In this document: positions 27,523 to 36,732 of the stretch, piece by piece
Numbering within the stretch: position 1 is the stretch's first letter
How the letters are laid out: each line of letters begins with the position of its first letter
DNA from: CF-72 sp051006215
GTDB taxonomy: Bacteria; Chloroflexota; UBA6077; CF-72
Direction: 5' to 3'
Assembly (NCBI GenBank): GCA_051006215.1
Contig: JBPCIO010000141.1
Coordinates: 1-64,000 of the forward strand
DNA: 64,000 nucleotides
The notes under the pieces: generated by a model
Seen by the model: only the letters and a program-made list of their open reading frames with translations
The model's database searches: none
Told to the model about the DNA's origin: nothing
Program-made: the position numbers and the translations under genes

Positions 27523-29154
27523 TTAGCTCGCCACGGGTACCGACGTGTGGCCGTGGGGTGTCGTGGGCGTGACGCTCGGCGTCGACGTGCTGGTCGGAAT
27601 CGGTGTCGACCCGGCGAGTGGCGTTGACGTCGAGCTGAGCATGATGGTCGGCGTCGGGCTCACCGGGGCGGTGTGCGTGCGCGTGGGGCTCGCCGTTGCT
27701 GCAAGGGTGGGCGTTGGAGTCGCCGTTGACGTCAGCGTGCGCGTTGGAGTCGCCGTTGATGCCAGACTCGGGGTGTTCGTCGGCATGACAGCCCCAAGCG
27801 TGATCGGATCCTTGTAATACGCCTGCCCTTGCATGCGAATGTAACCACCGTCGTCGTCAGCCACCGTGGAAGTCTGCGTATTGCATATCTGACCGGAGCT
27901 GACACCGTCCGTTGTACAGAATGGAGGCGGATTTGTGATGCCATCCCTCATCGCGTCCCACTCGACGGTGTTTCCAGCATTACCCGCGCCAAACATCACG
28001 CCAACAATCCCACTCTGGATCAATTCCGGGATATGCCCGAAGATGTACTCCGCACGGTTGTCCTGGTAGTGCCCAGTCGTATTGTTTACCGTCGCGAAGT
28101 ACTGATTTCCAATGGGCACCTGCCACAACAAAATCCCCTTAGCACCATCGCCATTGTTGGCCGCTTGCAGATAGCGTTCCCAGCGCTGAAAGTTGGGGAA
28201 CGCGACGTTCAGCCGATCCCACCAGCGGTTCTGACCGAACACAGCCGCGTACTGGCCCGCATCGCGATCCAGTGGGCTGTTGAACAACATCTCGTGCGCG
28301 CCAGTCTGATTCACAAACGCGCCAACCTGCTGCCCGAGAGCAACTGCATCGGTGTTAGCACTGGAATCTGTTCCAATGTCCACGCTCGTGGCGAATGAGC
28401 TGATGTCCCAGCCGAGCATCACGTTAGGCGCAAACAAGTCACGCAGGTGCGCGAGCGCTTGCGTGAAGCCAGCATAGTTATCAGGGTAGCCACCCACGTC
28501 CGTGTATCCGGAGGCTGCCACCGAAGCCCTGAGCAGGCTCGGGTTGTTGCCCTGACCAGTGCAATACCCAAAGCACACTCCGTTGTTGTTGACCGCCTGC
28601 ATGGCGTACCCAACGCTGAAGTCGGGTTCGACGTTGATCAGGGCTAGTTTTCCAAAGCCCTGGATGCCATCAAAGGTGCCGGGGCCTAACCGCTTCATCA
28701 GCAGCACAAAGTTCTGGTAGTACGCCGACATCAGGGCTGGTGTATTCAGGTTTGCGAGATCCCGCTGATTCTCGCCACAATTGTTGCAACTGCCGTTGCT
28801 CTGCAGCAACTCGTAGTACGGGAACATGGCGATGCGGCCATTGGATGCCGCGTTCTGGGCGTAGTAGAGCGGAAACTGGCCGCCTCCGTTCCAGACCTCC
28901 CAGCCGCTGTTGGTGTTCACACCCCCGCCTAGATACTGGTAGGTTAAGTCCCAGGGAATTCCACTCTGGCTCAGCCAGCCGTCTCCCGGCGCCGCCGCCA
29001 GGCCAAAGCTGAAATGTGAAGGTAAACCCGCAGGCACGGCTTGAGCTCGACTCGTCGACAACGGCGCGAGCAGTCCGAGGGCGATGACCAGCGCCAGCCC
29101 AGCGCCGCGGACAGCGCGGGACATCTGAAAAGCGTGATTCAGCAAGCGCAGCAC
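27523..29154 (-). CDS. Secreted protein with probable glycosidase-like TIM barrel and Thr/Pro tail
   Basis: 543 residues. A signal peptide (LALVIALGLLAPLSTSRAQA) precedes a globular region of about 400 residues. Strand-like segments ending in acids (LALINVEPDF, VMLGWDISSF, GILLWQVPIG) suggest a TIM barrel similar to glycosidases, but I cannot name the family or both catalytic acids. Four cysteines sit in pairs (NGSCNNCGE, GVCFGYCTG). The last 90 residues are a Thr/Pro/Ser-rich tail (STATPTRTLTSTATPTPT) without a domain after it, which may have been lost or may attach to the wall. It neighbours GH44. Confidence 0.75.
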   Translation of the reverse strand: MLRLLNHAFQMSRAVRGAGLALVIALGLLAPLSTSRAQAVPAGLPSHFSFGLAAAPGDGWLSQSGIPWDLTYQYLGGGVNTNSGWEVWNGGGQFPLYYAQNAASNGRIAMFPYYELLQSNGSCNNCGENQRDLANLNTPALMSAYYQNFVLLMKRLGPGTFDGIQGFGKLALINVEPDFSVGYAMQAVNNNGVCFGYCTGQGNNPSLLRASVAASGYTDVGGYPDNYAGFTQALAHLRDLFAPNVMLGWDISSFATSVDIGTDSSANTDAVALGQQVGAFVNQTGAHEMLFNSPLDRDAGQYAAVFGQNRWWDRLNVAFPNFQRWERYLQAANNGDGAKGILLWQVPIGNQYFATVNNTTGHYQDNRAEYIFGHIPELIQSGIVGVMFGAGNAGNTVEWDAMRDGITNPPPFCTTDGVSSGQICNTQTSTVADDDGGYIRMQGQAYYKDPITLGAVMPTNTPSLASTATPTRTLTSTATPTPTLAATASPTRTHTAPVSPTPTIMLSSTSTPLAGSTPIPTSTSTPSVTPTTPHGHTSVPVAS

Positions 29155-29445
29155 AAGTATCCTCCCGCATTGGTTGCGGCCCGGCGACGTTAGAACCTGT
29201 CAGCATGCCGCGTGGATGGGTGCCGATCCGGCAGGCACATGGCGCGCGCGGAAGGCTAGGAAGCTACACAGTCAACATCAAGACGGTTCTCAAGTTGCAG
29301 CACGACGTCGTAACTAGGGCACTCCCCGCTTAACGGGCTCCGGCCGATCTACGTGATGGGTCGATGCAGCAATACGCCATCAATGCCGGAAAGTTTCGCG
29401 GCCGTAATCTGAGGGTCGCCGCGCGCAAGATCGTCCAGAAGAGCC
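29155..29445. other. Intergenic, 291 bases, no gene seen
   Basis: Between two leftward genes. It should contain the promoter of the 543-residue secreted protein gene. The 11-bp direct repeat seen upstream of other leftward units is not found here in a good form. Confidence 0.4.
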
Positions 29446-30678
29446 TCAGCTGGGGGTCAGCCGCTCCGCAACTTCCGCGGCTGGGTCGCGCCCGATGATC
29501 GCCTTAGCCGTTGGGGTGGCAGGGGTCGTGGGGATGGTCGAGAAGCCATCGATTCTGAAGCGCGGGATGAGACGGCTTGTGGCAGCTTGGCTGCTGCCAC
29601 CCATGGTACGCCGCTCGACCGTCTGGAACAGTGTCCAGGCGAGCAGCAGGATGATCGGAAAGATCAGCAAGAGCGCCATGAACACGCTGGTCGGCGACAT
29701 GTCGGGTCGGTACACCTGGAGCAGGTGGGCTGCGATTTGAATCACCGGCTGATGGACCAGGTACAAGCTGTACGACATTGTCCCAAGCGCGACCAGCGGT
29801 CGCCAGGCGAGCGCGCGCGCAACCGGGTTGTTCGACGTGACTACCACGCTCAGAAGGGTGAAGAACAATGCTCCGTAAACGATGTGGCTCAGCTCAAAGC
29901 GTTCGGCCAGGAAACTCAGAGGCACCAGCGCCACGATCGCGATGAGCATGCCCGGCACAAAGCGCGCCCAACGTTCCAGCCGCCCACTGGCATACAGGTC
30001 CGCCGCGAGCATCCCAAACGCAAACTCAGCCCATCTTCCTGGCAATTGATTGGGGAGCACGGATATGGCCAGCAACCCCTGGCTGTCCAAGTAGCCCGAG
30101 CCCACCGCGACCCCCAGTCCCAACCGATAAACCACGTTGATGGCGACGGCCACAGCCAGCGCGTGGCTCAGCCCGAAGCGTCTGGTGATCAATACCAGCA
30201 CAGGTAACGCTAAATACAGCTGCCACTCGAGACCTAGAGACCAGAATGCCCCGTTCAAACTGTAAAACGTGTCGGGAAAGAGGGTGTGCACAAGCGTAAG
30301 GTGGGTGGCGATTTGCCAGACCCCCTCAGCCAGGGTGAGGCGGGGCTGCCCCAGCCAGTCTGCCGACGCAAGTGACAACGTCAAGGCCAGCAGCAAGGCG
30401 ACATAGTACGCAGGCAGCAGCCGCTTGCAGCGGCGGCGAAAAAACTCGCCGACCTTGAACCGGGCTATGCGGCCTCCAGCGAAAGGCAGAAAGAGACAGA
30501 ACCCGCTGAGCACAAGGAACAAGCTCACGCCGGTCGAGCCACTCTTCAAGAACAGGTCCAGCCCCGGGATGTCAGGGAACTGCACGCTGCTGAACGCCGC
30601 CATGTGGAACAACACCACCCACAGCGCTGCAACCGCTCTCAAGCCATCGACGCCCGGCAGGCGCGTATTACTCGACAA
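29446..30678 (-). CDS. Acyltransferase 3 family membrane protein (OafA-like)
   Basis: 410 residues from TTG 30678, chosen because AGGAGG lies 7 bases upstream (30686-30691) and the conserved start LPGVDGLRAVAALWVVLFH follows at once. About ten membrane helices. The conserved His/Arg pair for acyl transfer is visible (VDGLRA and LFHMAAF). These enzymes O-acetylate cell-surface or exported sugars. A Ser/Pro-containing cytoplasmic tail ends the protein. A longer reading from 30762 lacks a ribosome site. Confidence 0.88.
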   Translation of the reverse strand: MSSNTRLPGVDGLRAVAALWVVLFHMAAFSSVQFPDIPGLDLFLKSGSTGVSLFLVLSGFCLFLPFAGGRIARFKVGEFFRRRCKRLLPAYYVALLLALTLSLASADWLGQPRLTLAEGVWQIATHLTLVHTLFPDTFYSLNGAFWSLGLEWQLYLALPVLVLITRRFGLSHALAVAVAINVVYRLGLGVAVGSGYLDSQGLLAISVLPNQLPGRWAEFAFGMLAADLYASGRLERWARFVPGMLIAIVALVPLSFLAERFELSHIVYGALFFTLLSVVVTSNNPVARALAWRPLVALGTMSYSLYLVHQPVIQIAAHLLQVYRPDMSPTSVFMALLLIFPIILLLAWTLFQTVERRTMGGSSQAATSRLIPRFRIDGFSTIPTTPATPTAKAIIGRDPAAEVAERLTPS

Positions 30679-30775
30679 GCAGAGTCCTCCTGAGCGCCGA
30701 CATGCGTGCTCCACGCCGCGGCGTAGCCGACCATTGCAGTGTGGCGGCAGAGGCCGAATCATCAGTTGCTCGAAG

Positions 30776-30792
30776 GTTGCGATTCAGTTGCG
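30776..30792 (-). promoter_or_regulatory. 11-bp-period direct repeat, site g (acyltransferase 3)
   Basis: On the minus strand CGCAAC-TGAAT-CGCAAC, both half-sites perfect to each other, 97 bases upstream of the TTG start of the acyltransferase gene. Confidence 0.65.
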
Positions 30793-30815
30793 CGGCCTCA
30801 ACCTCGCTCCTCACT

Positions 30816-31826
30816 CTACCGGCCGCTGCGCCTGGACGCGGTGAGAAGCTGTTGCTCCTCTGGCGAGAGCCTCGTTGCCTGCGCAGCCCGAAGAGTCGGC
30901 TCCACTTGCTCCGGGCGCGAAATCCCGACCAACACCACAGACACGTCGTGCTTGCCCAGGGCAAACTGCAGGGCCATCTCAGCCCGGCTTCGTCCTGAGT
31001 GCGCGACGATCAAACCATACGCGGTCAACTGGTCACGCTTGCGGGTGGCGACCTCGGGCTCATCGTCAATCTCGTTGAGTTGAAGGGGTTCCGTTGGGCG
31101 GGTGAGCAGTCCGCTCGCGAAGACCTGGCGGGCAATGATTGCCGTCCCTCGCTCAGCCGCACGCGGTATGGCTCCGTCCAGCGCGACCTGCTCCAGCACG
31201 CTGAGTCCTACCTGGACCGAGGCGAGTGACGGGTATTTGAGACACACCAGTGCGTCCTCTGGCTGCTGGCAGGCTACTCCCCAATGCCGAATTTTACCCT
31301 GCTGCCGCAGCAGCTCGAGCGCTTCGACGAACTCGCCACGCTCCAGCACGTCGGCAGGCGGATCGTGGAGCTGGTACACGTCGATGTAGTCCGTCTTGAG
31401 TCGGCGCAGACTCGCTTCCACCGCGGTAGCAATGTACGTCGGGGAGAAATCCTGCTGCGAAACCGTTCCGCGGAGCCCGGCGTGAACCTGCTTCGGTTTC
31501 AGGCCGAGTCGGGCGACGAGCGGCTTCACGAATGGCTTGATCCGGCTGACGAGCAGTTTCTGCGCAGGCGACTTGTACCCGAACTTCGTCGCGATCACCA
31601 CCCGGTCACGGCTGTGGCGAAAGGCCTCTCCCACTAACCGTTCGCTCTCGCCCTGCGTGTACATGTCCGCGGTGTCGAAGAACGTGATCCCCTGCTCGAA
31701 CGTGCGAAGCAGAAGCGCAAGCAGTTCTTTCCGGCTGCTGCCCTGAAAGACGCCCCCGATCCTGGCACATCCAAAGCCAATTTCCGAGGTGCTGATGTCC
31801 GTGTTACCGAATTGACTGTAAAGCAT
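30816..31826 (-). CDS. Aldo/keto reductase
   Basis: 336 residues from ATG 31826. The AKR tetrad is visible: Asp and Tyr in FFDTADMYTQGESE, Lys in VIATKFGY, His in VYQLHDPP. A C-terminal NADPH-binding region follows (IVGISRPEQVEP). It reduces aldehydes or ketones, or oxidises sugars; the substrate is unknown. Its start lies 23 bases inside the end of the GMC oxidoreductase gene, so the two are co-expressed and may act in sequence on a sugar or sugar-derived alcohol. Confidence 0.9.
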   Translation of the reverse strand: MLYSQFGNTDISTSEIGFGCARIGGVFQGSSRKELLALLLRTFEQGITFFDTADMYTQGESERLVGEAFRHSRDRVVIATKFGYKSPAQKLLVSRIKPFVKPLVARLGLKPKQVHAGLRGTVSQQDFSPTYIATAVEASLRRLKTDYIDVYQLHDPPADVLERGEFVEALELLRQQGKIRHWGVACQQPEDALVCLKYPSLASVQVGLSVLEQVALDGAIPRAAERGTAIIARQVFASGLLTRPTEPLQLNEIDDEPEVATRKRDQLTAYGLIVAHSGRSRAEMALQFALGKHDVSVVLVGISRPEQVEPTLRAAQATRLSPEEQQLLTASRRSGR

Positions 31827-33357
31827 GTGTCTGCCGGGTTTCCCGTCGCACCGCGCCGTGCTTGAGGTCATGCGCCAGTCGGTCCGCGGCTCGCGCCGCG
31901 AGTGCCATGGCAGTCAGCGTCGGATTCTTTTCAACCGCGGTCGTGAAACAGCTCGCGTCGACCACCGCGACATTGTCCACGTCGTGGAGTCGGTTCCACC
32001 CGTTGAGCACACCATGTTCGACCGACGAGTGCATGCGCACCGCTCCAGCGTAGTGAAATGATGCGCCCGGGACCATTTTTTGAAGCGGGCATTCTAGTCG
32101 GTAGCCGTAGCCCGCTTCATCCAAGATGGTGCGCAGGTGCGCATGCGAAGCACTCACCGTCTGAGCTGCGTCTTTCCCATACCGCATGTGTATGTCCAGG
32201 ACAGGCATGCCGAACTGATCACGCTGTTCGGGATGCAAGCCGACGTAATTGTCCGCCTCGGGCAACATTGAGGCGAACGTCACCAGCCCGAACCGACGGG
32301 TCGTTGCGCCGACCAGCGACAGGAGGCGATCCACTTTCGAAAGCGGCCCAATCGTCATCGACGCACCCTGTAGCGGAGGCGAATGGGCGTATGGCGCGCG
32401 GCTGAGATACAGCGGCTGATCGAGCCTCGGAAGACCACGGTCCAGCTCCAGCACACACCAATCCTTGGGATGGTCATGCAAGAAATGCCCAACCAGGCCG
32501 TGCCGGTTTCCGAGTCCTGCCGGAAAATCGGTCGAGACAGACTGCAGCAGGAGCTTCGGGCTCGCGAGCGGCCCCGCCGCTACCACCACTGCGTCGGCTT
32601 GAATGTGGTGGGAAGTGCCTGTTGCGCGATCAACGTACTCGACGCCGTCAACCCGCCCCAGCGCCGTGTTCCAGGTCAGTCGTTGTGCGTGCGCAGCCAG
32701 ACGGAGCTCGAAATGCGTGTATCTCGCCAGGCGCGATACGAGCTGCTCGAAACTATTGAAGGCTGCGCCAGCGCGGCGGACGGTCCAGTTCGGCCCGTCT
32801 GCCATTGGGGTATACGCGAGGCCCTGGCCGCAGCGCTCTGCTTGTTCGGCGATGACGCGCCAGCCTGCTGGCAGATGACGTTCCTCGACAAGTGCCACTG
32901 GCGCGGACACCTGTGGGATGGCACGTCGCTCGCCCACCACCCCGAGCAGTTGCTCGGCGTAGGTGTAATACGGGGCCACCTCAGCATACGAAACAGGCCA
33001 GCGATACCGTTCGTGCAGGCGTTCACCTTCGTAGAAATCCTCAGGCGCGAAGCGTGGAACAGCGCCCGTCCAGTAGTTGGATAACCCGCCAGGCGCGAGA
33101 GCGCTCAGCCATTCGGTATCGGGATCACCACTGGCCACGTACGCGTATCGCTCGTGATCAATCGCCCACTTGCGGAACAGATTCCGTCCGAAACCACGGA
33201 CGATGAAGCCTGTTTGAAATGCAGCGCCAGATTCCAGGAGCGTCACCGGAATCCCGCGTTCAAGGAGCATCTGGGCTGCTGTAGCGCCCGTGGGGCCACT
33301 GCCAATCACGACCGCCCGCTGATTGTCAGTTATCAAAACGTGCTCCCAGTGTCGCAA
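31804..33357 (-). CDS. GMC family FAD-dependent oxidoreductase
   Basis: 517 residues. The N-terminal FAD-binding motif is AVVIGSGPTGATAAQ, followed by the Glu in TLLESG. The C-terminal part carries the family's catalytic His/Asn region and closing FAD motif (HDVDNVAVVDASCF, then KNPTLTAMALAARAADRL). Members oxidise sugars, alcohols or cellobiose-like substrates. No signal peptide is visible, so it is probably cytoplasmic. It overlaps the aldo/keto reductase and follows an 11-bp-period direct repeat. Confidence 0.88.
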   Translation of the reverse strand: MRHWEHVLITDNQRAVVIGSGPTGATAAQMLLERGIPVTLLESGAAFQTGFIVRGFGRNLFRKWAIDHERYAYVASGDPDTEWLSALAPGGLSNYWTGAVPRFAPEDFYEGERLHERYRWPVSYAEVAPYYTYAEQLLGVVGERRAIPQVSAPVALVEERHLPAGWRVIAEQAERCGQGLAYTPMADGPNWTVRRAGAAFNSFEQLVSRLARYTHFELRLAAHAQRLTWNTALGRVDGVEYVDRATGTSHHIQADAVVVAAGPLASPKLLLQSVSTDFPAGLGNRHGLVGHFLHDHPKDWCVLELDRGLPRLDQPLYLSRAPYAHSPPLQGASMTIGPLSKVDRLLSLVGATTRRFGLVTFASMLPEADNYVGLHPEQRDQFGMPVLDIHMRYGKDAAQTVSASHAHLRTILDEAGYGYRLECPLQKMVPGASFHYAGAVRMHSSVEHGVLNGWNRLHDVDNVAVVDASCFTTAVEKNPTLTAMALAARAADRLAHDLKHGAVRRETRQTHALQSIR

Positions 33358-33471
33358 GTCGTCGGCATGCGTTCCTCTACTCCACTCGCCGACCAGGCTC
33401 GAATACCCACGCCAGCCAATTCGAGAGTCTCAGGTATACGTTCGGGTCAGGGCGCGATCCGCTCCCGCTCG

Positions 33472-33488
33472 GTTGAGGATCGGTTCAG
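33472..33488 (-). promoter_or_regulatory. 11-bp-period direct repeat, site e (GMC oxidoreductase)
   Basis: On the minus strand CTGAAC-CGATC-CTCAAC, 114 bases upstream of the GMC gene and just beyond the 3' end of the GH5-like gene. Confidence 0.65.
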
Positions 33489-33499
33489 CGTCGCTCCTA

Positions 33500-34948
33500 T
33501 CAGTTGAGTGGGTCATTGCGCTCGGGGGCAGGCGCATCCGGGACGGGCTCGGCGTTGTCCGGCACCGAGGGAGCCGCCAGGACCGACATGTCCACGACAA
33601 ACGAGCCCGCCGCGTCGCTCGATGCGTACAGGGTAGCCCCACCCGCCGAGAACGCCCCGGTTTTTACCACATACTGTCCGGGCGCCAGCCAGTCAGGCAG
33701 GGTCAAGGTGGTGCTGATTGATTGCAGCCCGCCCGCGGGGAGGGCCTGATTATCCACAGCCGTCTGCGAGACCCTCTGGCCTTTGTTGTCGTACACGTCG
33801 AAGTCGAGGAGCACGCTTGTGTCGCGCGTGCTGATCAGGTCCTGGTGAAAGGTGATCACCTGACCCGGCGAGGCATACGTTGGCGAGACCCAGTTACTCA
33901 ACAGTTGCACTGTCATCGCGGCGTCGGGGGCGACCTCCACGGGTGCAGGCATGGCGCTTGATCCGACTCCGTCGGCGGTGAAGGCACTCAATGCGCTCAG
34001 ATCAGTTTGCTTGCCGTCCGAGGTCTTGTCATAGAAGACTGACCACGACCAGGCACCCGCGAAGCCCTTGGTCCTAAAGTCCTTGAGACGCTGCAACGTG
34101 TCCACATCCGGCCCACCGTAGAACTCGCCAAGCACGATCGGCAGTCCGTCAAACCTGTTCCGGGCTCGCAGGCTTGCAACGTCGGTACAGCGTGCGCACA
34201 TCAATCCCTCTGTCATCTGGTCATACCAGTGCGGCGAGTGGAAGTCCAGACCCAGGTTCGACCACAGCGGTACACCCTCGAGGGTAGCTTCGCCAACGGT
34301 AACTGCCGTGGTGGTGTGCGCGTGCACAGCGGCAGCCAATACTTTCACTGTAGCCTGAACTGCCTCGACGGGGATCTTGTTGGCCCAAATGTCGTACTCG
34401 GGTTCATTCACAATCTCCCACGCCAGAATCCGCGGATTATCCTTGTAGCGTTCGAACAGGGGTGCCAACGCCTCCGCAAGCCGCTGGCGTTGAGCCGGGT
34501 CCACAATCCAGGCGCGCGGCACAGCCGTGGGAGCAGAGAACAGGACGAAATCGAAGACGAGGTCATACTGGTCTGCCAGGGCCAGCGCGGCATCGAAGTC
34601 GGCGTAGACAGCTCCATTCAGCCCGGTCGGTCCGGCTGCACCGCGGGTGATTTGGGCGGGGTCCCCTTCAAAGGCCCACCAGCGGACAGTGTGCACGCCA
34701 GCAGCTTTGAGCCGGCCGAACTGGACGGCCATTGCCGCCTGCATGGCCCGCGAGTTGGCGACACCGTTGTCGCCGCATCCAAAATCACACCCCCAGTTGA
34801 ACCAGGGCATGTTCACACCAGCGAAGTAGCGCGGATCGGTAATTGACGGCACCGCGGACGAGGCCAGTGCCGGCGGCGAGGGGTGCAAGCCAGGCACGAG
34901 GATAACGACAGCCGCGAGCGCCAACGCAACAAGTCCTCTGACCAGCAT
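33500..34948 (-). CDS. Secreted GH5-like glycoside hydrolase with C-terminal module
   Basis: 482 residues. Signal peptide (LVALALAAVVILVPGL), then a TIM barrel. The acid/base Glu is in AWEIVNEPEYD (about residue 165) and the nucleophile Glu is probably in PIVLGEFYGG (about 240). This pattern is that of clan GH-A, GH5-type cellulases or mannanases. Paired cysteines occur in WGCDFGCGD and CARCTD. A C-terminal beta module (about 345-455) matches the end of the 1191-residue protein, so the two may share a binding target. It is divergent from the Wzx gene. Confidence 0.85.
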   Translation of the reverse strand: MLVRGLVALALAAVVILVPGLHPSPPALASSAVPSITDPRYFAGVNMPWFNWGCDFGCGDNGVANSRAMQAAMAVQFGRLKAAGVHTVRWWAFEGDPAQITRGAAGPTGLNGAVYADFDAALALADQYDLVFDFVLFSAPTAVPRAWIVDPAQRQRLAEALAPLFERYKDNPRILAWEIVNEPEYDIWANKIPVEAVQATVKVLAAAVHAHTTTAVTVGEATLEGVPLWSNLGLDFHSPHWYDQMTEGLMCARCTDVASLRARNRFDGLPIVLGEFYGGPDVDTLQRLKDFRTKGFAGAWSWSVFYDKTSDGKQTDLSALSAFTADGVGSSAMPAPVEVAPDAAMTVQLLSNWVSPTYASPGQVITFHQDLISTRDTSVLLDFDVYDNKGQRVSQTAVDNQALPAGGLQSISTTLTLPDWLAPGQYVVKTGAFSAGGATLYASSDAAGSFVVDMSVLAAPSVPDNAEPVPDAPAPERNDPLN

Positions 34949-34994
34949 GGGCGGAGTATGGCACTATTCGGCATCTCTTGATTGTTCCGCGGCG

Positions 34995-35011
34995 GTTGAG
35001 TTCTGGTTGAT
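34995..35011 (-). promoter_or_regulatory. 11-bp-period direct repeat, site f (GH5 / Wzx divergent region)
   Basis: On the minus strand ATCAAC-CAGAA-CTCAAC, 46 bases upstream of the GH5-like gene. Two further CTCAAC half-sites on the plus strand (35031-35036 and 35054-35059, 23 bp apart) face the Wzx gene. Confidence 0.65.
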
Positions 35012-35146
35012 CAGGACGTCGGCTGATCGGCTCAACGTGATGTTGATCGGCTGCTCAACTGAAATGACACCCTGCTTAAATGCAACGCACTTCACCGTAT
35101 ACGCAGACTGTGACGATGCGACCGCCGAGTCCAGTCTGGCCAACAG

Positions 35147-36709
35147 GTGCAAGCTTTCATGGCAGCGCCTACCGTCGAGGAGTCTGACGTCAGCCACCTG
35201 ACCGACGATGCGAGCGCTGGCGCAGCGGTTGAAGCAGCGGCTCAGCACCTGACCGTTGGCGAGAACGTCACCCACGGTGCGCTGGCCCTCCTGAGCACCC
35301 AACCCCTCACATGGGCGGGCAGCCTACTCACTACCATCGCTGTTCCTCGCCTTCTGGGCGCCGAAGGCCTGGGCGAGTTCACGATAGCGTTCACGATCGT
35401 CACATTCGCAGCAACGGCTACGAGCCTCGGTGTTTCGGAGTATTTCGTGCGGCGTGCAGCCCAGAGCCCAGCAACACTTCGTCAAGACACTGGCGTGGCG
35501 CTCCTTGTCCAGACGACCACTACTCTCTTGGGCGCGCTGGTCATCGTTCTACTCGGCGCGTTTGGGGCATTTGCGCTCCTGGACTTCCGCCTGCTAATCG
35601 TGTCCCTGTTGATAATGGTCGTCACGCCCGCCCAAACTGTTCTCCTGTCCTCGTTTCGCGGACGTGAGCTGCACAGGCAGTACGCCTGGTTCAACGCCCT
35701 CGGGGGTGTGGCGGCCCAGGTGCTTGGGGTGCTGGCCCTCATCGTCGGCGGGGATGTGTTCGTCTACACCTTCATCGTTGGCGCATCAGCCGTGGTGTCG
35801 ACGGCCGTCGGTTGGAAGCTCTCTGGCCTCCGCCCCACGCTTCCATCTCTGGACAGGTCCCTCGTTCGGGAAGTCCGTGACTTCATCACTGGCGGCTTCC
35901 CGTTTCTCATATTGACACTCACTGTGGCGATTACGGGCGGGATCGACCGCGTCCTGCTGGGCCTGTTCGTTCCAGCAGCGGAGGTCGGATGGTACGCGGC
36001 TGCCTACCGTATCTTCTCGATTCCCATCTTCATGCCTACCCTGATTATGACGCCACTCTTTCCCGCACTCAGCCGGAGTGTAAATTCGCCAGACACGATT
36101 CGACGCATCATCACCAGAACGCTGAGAGTGGTTCTGTTGCTGATGGTGCCAATGACGGCCGGTATTGTCGTTGTGGCGCCCGCAATTCCATCCCTGTTCG
36201 GCTGGCCCGCGGACTTCGACAATGCCATCTCCTTGATGATCATCCTGTCGATTCAACTGCCGATCATCGCGGTTGACATGGTCTTCGGCGTGGTACTCAT
36301 GGCTATCGGACGCCAGAGCGGCTGGGTCGTTGTCGGGCTGGTTGCCGCGGCTGCAAAGATTCTCCTTGACCTGTTAGCGATCCCAATGTTCGAGAACATC
36401 GCCAGCAACGGCGCTGTCGGCGCATCGATTGTCACGCTGGCCATCGAAGGGCTCATGTTCGGCGGGGCTTTGATCTTGTTGCCAAAGCATTTACTCGACC
36501 TGAGGGTGGCGTGGGACGCGGCCCGGATTCTGATCGCCGGCGTGGCGACAGTCGTGGTGGGAACGCTCCTGCTGCCGACTGCACTCGCACTCGCCATTGT
36601 CGGCGGCGCCTTGGCGTACGTTGGAGTAGCTGTTGGGCTTCGAGTGTTAGCCGTTGAAGACCTTCAGCCGCTTAGCGCACGCCTGCTGAAGATGCCCAGG
36701 CGGAGCTGA
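35147..36709 (+). CDS. Polysaccharide flippase, Wzx/MOP family
   Basis: 520 residues (GTG 35147; ATG 35159 also possible) with about 14 membrane helices in the pattern of oligosaccharide flippases; the family opening LLSTQPLTWAGSLLTTIAVPRLLGAEGLGEF appears only in part here as PRLLGAEGLGEFTIAF. It should flip lipid-linked repeat units across the membrane for polymerisation. It opens a rightward set with a glycosyltransferase and a hexapeptide acyltransferase. Confidence 0.9.
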   Translation: MQAFMAAPTVEESDVSHLTDDASAGAAVEAAAQHLTVGENVTHGALALLSTQPLTWAGSLLTTIAVPRLLGAEGLGEFTIAFTIVTFAATATSLGVSEYFVRRAAQSPATLRQDTGVALLVQTTTTLLGALVIVLLGAFGAFALLDFRLLIVSLLIMVVTPAQTVLLSSFRGRELHRQYAWFNALGGVAAQVLGVLALIVGGDVFVYTFIVGASAVVSTAVGWKLSGLRPTLPSLDRSLVREVRDFITGGFPFLILTLTVAITGGIDRVLLGLFVPAAEVGWYAAAYRIFSIPIFMPTLIMTPLFPALSRSVNSPDTIRRIITRTLRVVLLLMVPMTAGIVVVAPAIPSLFGWPADFDNAISLMIILSIQLPIIAVDMVFGVVLMAIGRQSGWVVVGLVAAAAKILLDLLAIPMFENIASNGAVGASIVTLAIEGLMFGGALILLPKHLLDLRVAWDAARILIAGVATVVVGTLLLPTALALAIVGGALAYVGVAVGLRVLAVEDLQPLSARLLKMPRRS

Positions 36710-36732
36710 GGCTCCTGCACAATACAAGCGAT

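Noticed and set aside
27523..27800. Plus-strand frame of Val/Gly repeats opposite the Thr/Pro tail of the 543-residue protein
   Set aside because: It is the antisense shadow of the low-complexity tail.
35031..35059. Plus-strand CTCAAC pair as an eleventh operator
   Set aside because: The spacing is 23 bp, not a multiple of 11, so it is only mentioned under site f.
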